Below are positions 3,675 to 6,448 of a DNA stretch of 6,448 nt, piece by piece. Each line of letters opens with the position of its first letter. The stretch's first letter is position 1. Source of the stretch: Bacteroidales bacterium (lineage in GTDB: Bacteria > Bacteroidota > Bacteroidia > Bacteroidales > UBA3824); the NCBI GenBank assembly GCA_016293845.1, contig JAEDDH010000053.1, positions 1-6,448 on the forward strand, written 5' to 3'. The notes beneath the pieces are model-generated. The model was not told the origin of the DNA and did no database searches. It saw only the letters and a list, made by a program, of their open reading frames with translations. A program made the translations under genes and the position numbers.

Positions 3675-6448
3675 TTAGAATTCGGCGTATTTATTATCCT
3701 TCATCTTCTTTGACAATGCGTATAGAAAGTCAAAGTCTTCGATTATAATATTTTTTTTAAGCAACAATTTCCAATTACTTACACAAGTCTCGCTATACTG
3801 TTTGAATCTTTCTATCACAGAAAAGTCTTCTAACCAATTGGCAGGCACGGGGATTTCTCGCATCTTATAAAAAGTAATATCAAACTTATTGGTAATGAAT
3901 TTTGAAAACACCTTAAAATCTTCACCTTTTAAATCCAACGGATATGCTTTCGACTTATCTAACTCATCCCAAAGTTTCATATATCTTGGATCTGATTTAA
4001 ACAGTTCAATCGCCTCAATGTCCTTGCACCACGTCTCGGGCATTTCTTTCTTCATCATTGTATTCCAAGTACCAAGCAATTGATCGTCGAACTTTCTCAT
4101 CTCGTCAAAAGTGAAGTTTTCTCTGCTACCGAAATACTCTTTGAATTTATCCTCCAATGGTATTTCCTTATGACCAAACTTCCGTTTACCTTTGACATTG
4201 GACAAACAATCGTTTAACCATTTTGCTTTATCGATAACATCCGTTGTAGTTGTTGTTACCCAATTTGGACTTGTATTGCCTGCGATGGTGGTTTCGTATT
4301 TTGAAGATGGTGCGATATTGTCTGCGTTATCCACAATTTTATATGTTGTCTTGTTCTCCCAAACAATTTTTGATTTTTTAGTAATTATGTTGGGAATATG
4401 GCGAGTAACCGCACTGGGGACTCCAATGCCGATAAAACCTACTGTATATAATGTGGTATTGCTCCAATCTCCATAGTATCCTGTGTATATGCAACCGATG
4501 GCTTCGGGTATTAAATCTAATCCAAACGGCATCAGAAGCACACTTGCAACATCAATTGCCATCAGATTACGATCATATACAACCTGATTCCTGCCCAATA
4601 GGAAGACATCGTCGCTTATGTCGTGCGGATTTTGCCAACGAAGCATCTTGTCAGAAACATACCATTGGATAAACTGCTCTGCGGTGGGGCACCTACCTTC
4701 CGCATCCAATTCCAACGCGCTTTGTTTTATGCCGTGATTGATTGGAAAATATTCAACATTTTGATTGTCGGACAACAAGACTTTTCTTCTTTCGATTTTC
4801 TTCTGCAACGCTTCTACTGAATATGGATTGTGACGCTGTTGTGGCGTTCCATACCCGATGATATAGTCGTTCTGGTCGATATTGATTTCATATGTCAGCC
4901 TTGCAAATTCTTCGAACGACTTGTCGCAGAGAATATTCAAGTCATAAATGAGTGAAGAACCCACAAAATCAGTTTTTTTCTCACTGCTGAACCTTAATAT
5001 GTTTCCGTCACAAGTAATCACATATTTTAATGTCACATAAGGTTTTGGCACAAGCCTATATATTTTGTCAATAACTTCTATCGGGTTTCCAGTGATGTTT
5101 TTGTAGTTGTCGTGGTCTTTGATGCCGCTATATTTTGGACTTTTGGTGTAGAGGCTACGTGAGAAATACTGCTTGTCGTACGAACGGAGGTCGTTTTTGA
5201 TTTTATGCTCGCTCCAAACTGGGAGAACCAAGTATATCGACTTGTCGTCATTTTTGAGCGTGGATTGTTCATATACATCTTGAGCCATATTTGCGATTTG
5301 CTCGGCGGTGGGTTTCTTATTGAAGCAGCATACGTCGACGTATATCGAGTTGTCTGTGGCTGAGTGGAACACGTTGAAACGGTCGCGATAATCTTTGGCC
5401 TCGTTGCTCTGGTCGGCGTCGCCATCTACTGCAAGGTAGTTTTCTTTTTCAACCTGCGCATTGAGTCTCGAAACCAAACGCTCGACGGCTTGGGTGTAGT
5501 CCTCTTCTGACATCTCGGCGTAGATGGTTTTGTATACATCGTTTTCGGGTGAGACAAAGTTTTTGCAGTCGCAAGTGTTGTCGGATGGGAATACCCTCTG
5601 TGCAAGTTTTAACTTTTCAGGGTCGTTAACTATCAATTTGGCAACCTCTACTTTTTTTGCGGCGTGGTCTGGGTCTGTATTATATCCGAAAAACGATACT
5701 TGCTTTGTATCTTTGTTGTAATACATTCCATAGTCGTAACCGTCGATTCTTATCTTGGCTACCGCGCCTCGGGCTGATTCTGTTTTGTCATCCTTTGTGT
5801 AAAATCCTGAGGGATTGTAGTCTTTCAAGTCAACTACTCGACCGTCGGCTATGTAGAAGTAACGTTGGGTTGCTTTGATTTTTTGGATTTCTTCGTCGGT
5901 GATGCAGACTATGTTTGCGCCGAGGTCGAAAGCTTCCGCCCCCTCCTCATTCTGCCACCACTTGAATATTTTTCTCGCTGGGTCTTGGAGCATATCCCAT
6001 TGGAAATGCCAAAGTTCTTCGCCGTCGCGGTAGTCCATAAGGTTTTGGGTGTTGCCCGAGACTTGCGATTCGGGGAAGGGGTGTTCGAGTCCGGCGATGC
6101 CGTGACCAAGTTCGTGGGCTATGGTGCGGTTTGCTGCTCCCGGGTAGATGAATCCGTAGGGATAGTAGCGAGGCATATAGCCCGCCACGCCGCCTGTCTC
6201 GGCTTTGGGAATGAAAAACAGGTAGGCGGTGTTGTCTTCGTATTTTTCGCCGAAGGCTTCAAGCACTGCCTTTTGTGAGGCGTTCCATACCGAGCCGGCT
6301 ACCTTGGTGCCGCCGTGGGTGAAGTTTTCAATGCCGGTGACTTGGAGTTTGCGGGTTTCGATTTTAAAACTATCCGCACACTGACGGTATACCTTATTTA
6401 AATAATTTTCTAAATCTTTTACGTTCGGTAGTTTTGCCCCGTTGACAC
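3675..6448 (-). CDS. large zincin metallopeptidase / polymorphic toxin-like protein, N-terminus outside the window
   Basis: The frame is open from the right edge (…VNGAKLPNVKDLENYLNKVY…) to TAA at 3675-3677, about 923 residues. A GTG at 6264-6266 is only an internal Val codon: the preceding residues (THGGTKVAGSVWNASQKA) belong to the same domain, so the true start and any signal peptide lie beyond the window. The first ~170 residues form a zinc metallopeptidase: GYMPRYYPYGFIYPG, then TIAHELGHGIAGLEHPF (6081-6116 for the zinc ligands) and a Met-turn-like NLMDY (6030-6044). A long middle of unknown fold follows, with a CDC motif and a CC pair. A hydrophobic pretoxin-like segment lies at 4407-4565, and a helical repeat-bearing tail at about 3675-4200. 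Large Bacteroidetes proteins with this peptidase module and variable C-termini are thought to be polymorphic toxins. The activity of this tail is unknown, and no catalytic motif was recognised in it. Confidence 0.85.
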   Translation of the reverse strand, partial: VNGAKLPNVKDLENYLNKVYRQCADSFKIETRKLQVTGIENFTHGGTKVAGSVWNASQKAVLEAFGEKYEDNTAYLFFIPKAETGGVAGYMPRYYPYGFIYPGAANRTIAHELGHGIAGLEHPFPESQVSGNTQNLMDYRDGEELWHFQWDMLQDPARKIFKWWQNEEGAEAFDLGANIVCITDEEIQKIKATQRYFYIADGRVVDLKDYNPSGFYTKDDKTESARGAVAKIRIDGYDYGMYYNKDTKQVSFFGYNTDPDHAAKKVEVAKLIVNDPEKLKLAQRVFPSDNTCDCKNFVSPENDVYKTIYAEMSEEDYTQAVERLVSRLNAQVEKENYLAVDGDADQSNEAKDYRDRFNVFHSATDNSIYVDVCCFNKKPTAEQIANMAQDVYEQSTLKNDDKSIYLVLPVWSEHKIKNDLRSYDKQYFSRSLYTKSPKYSGIKDHDNYKNITGNPIEVIDKIYRLVPKPYVTLKYVITCDGNILRFSSEKKTDFVGSSLIYDLNILCDKSFEEFARLTYEINIDQNDYIIGYGTPQQRHNPYSVEALQKKIERRKVLLSDNQNVEYFPINHGIKQSALELDAEGRCPTAEQFIQWYVSDKMLRWQNPHDISDDVFLLGRNQVVYDRNLMAIDVASVLLMPFGLDLIPEAIGCIYTGYYGDWSNTTLYTVGFIGIGVPSAVTRHIPNIITKKSKIVWENKTTYKIVDNADNIAPSSKYETTIAGNTSPNWVTTTTTDVIDKAKWLNDCLSNVKGKRKFGHKEIPLEDKFKEYFGSRENFTFDEMRKFDDQLLGTWNTMMKKEMPETWCKDIEAIELFKSDPRYMKLWDELDKSKAYPLDLKGEDFKVFSKFITNKFDITFYKMREIPVPANWLEDFSVIERFKQYSETCVSNWKLLLKKNIIIEDFDFLYALSKKMKDNKYAEF
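3801..4043 (-). repeat. two degenerate 65-residue repeats in the C-terminal tail
   Basis: MPETWCKDIEAIELFK (3996-4043) and VPANWLEDFSVIERFK (3801-3848) share the pattern P-x2-W-x2-D-x3-I-E-x-F-K, 7 identities in 16, at an offset of exactly 65 residues. A further Trp follows each copy (KLW and SNW) with one residue of slippage. The repeat is visible only at protein level. It suggests a short helical-repeat region, perhaps a spacer before the tip rather than the enzymatic part. Confidence 0.6.
4407..4565 (-). other. hydrophobic pretoxin-like segment of the carrier protein
   Basis: About 53 residues starting LMAIDVASVLLMPFGLDLIP and ending FIGIGVPSAV are strongly hydrophobic, Gly-rich and contain a central Pro. 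In polymorphic toxins a hydrophobic stretch of this kind commonly separates the conserved carrier from the variable tip and may help cross or insert in a membrane. It divides this protein into the peptidase-containing carrier (upstream) and the AT-richer tail (downstream). Confidence 0.55.
6030..6116 (-). other. zinc-binding and Met-turn region of the peptidase domain
   Basis: The sequence HELGHGIAGLEHPF supplies two His of HExxH, the catalytic Glu, and a third His 6 residues after HExxH. About 13 residues on, NLMDYRDG resembles the Met-turn of metzincin-like peptidases. All expected ligands are present, so the domain is probably catalytically competent. The motif has one residue more between the second and third His than the metzincin consensus HExxHxxGxxH. 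Confidence 0.85.

Noticed and set aside
3675..3677. Programmed stop-codon readthrough joining the carrier and the downstream segment
   Set aside because: No stimulatory structure or readthrough context could be identified, and TAA is the least leaky stop. A cassette junction or a nonsense mutation is simpler.
5078..5425. 115-aa minus-strand frame rich in Thr, Ser and Arg inside the carrier gene
   Set aside because: It lies wholly within the carrier coding frame in another phase and has low-complexity, out-of-frame composition.
5865..6278. 137-aa plus-strand open frame opposite the peptidase domain
   Set aside because: It is the antisense of the conserved HELGH region. Its openness follows from the codon use of the real gene, and it shows no protein-like motif.
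1..6448. CRISPR array, tRNA or rRNA genes, insertion-sequence ends
   Set aside because: No regularly spaced direct repeats, cloverleaf or rRNA-like sequence, or terminal inverted repeats with target duplications were seen. The Rpn gene is annotated 'putative transposase' by family name only and has no such ends here.

Overview
The window looks like an accessory region of a Bacteroidetes genome, most likely of the order Bacteroidales. Two things point there. First, the promoter of the leftmost gene matches the Bacteroidetes consensus almost exactly (TTTG, 20 nt, TATCTTTG). Second, the large right-hand gene carries the HELGHG-x5-H / NLMDY zincin module that I recognise from large Bacteroidetes polymorphic-toxin-like proteins. 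All supported genes are on the minus strand, so the window reads right to left.

Right to middle (6448 to 2946): a very large gene enters through the right edge. It encodes a zinc metallopeptidase domain, a long uncharacterised middle, a hydrophobic pretoxin-like segment and a repetitive helical tail that ends in TAA at 3675-3677. The same reading frame reopens directly after that stop for another 242 codons (2946-3674). This second piece starts with about 110 bp at roughly 51% GC and then drops to about 31% GC. It looks like a displaced or alternative C-terminal tip, or the rest of a gene cut by a nonsense mutation.

Middle (2942 to 1198): four genes follow in a tightly coupled train. They are a 286-aa protein with three N-terminal membrane helices, a 169-aa protein with a signal peptide, a 52-aa membrane-anchored miniprotein (1428-1586), and a 76-aa membrane protein that starts inside the preceding stop (TAATG). 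Junctions are 3 nt, ATGA, an 11-nt overlap and TAATG, so this is probably one transcription unit with the toxin-like gene. By position and membrane or export signals, the four are candidates for immunity or accessory functions. None is recognised by family.

Left (1197 to 20): a 296-bp AT-rich spacer holds small inverted repeats and a good promoter. After it comes a 293-aa Rpn-family PD-(D/E)XK nuclease ('recombination-promoting nuclease / putative transposase').

As a whole the window reads as a polymorphic effector locus. A secreted or surface peptidase-type carrier has variable AT-rich tips and downstream membrane or periplasmic partners, and an independently transcribed Rpn-type nuclease lies beside it. 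The patchwork of GC-rich and AT-rich blocks inside single genes suggests module exchange. The toxic activity, the immunity pairing and the secretion route are inferences; the sequence does not prove them.
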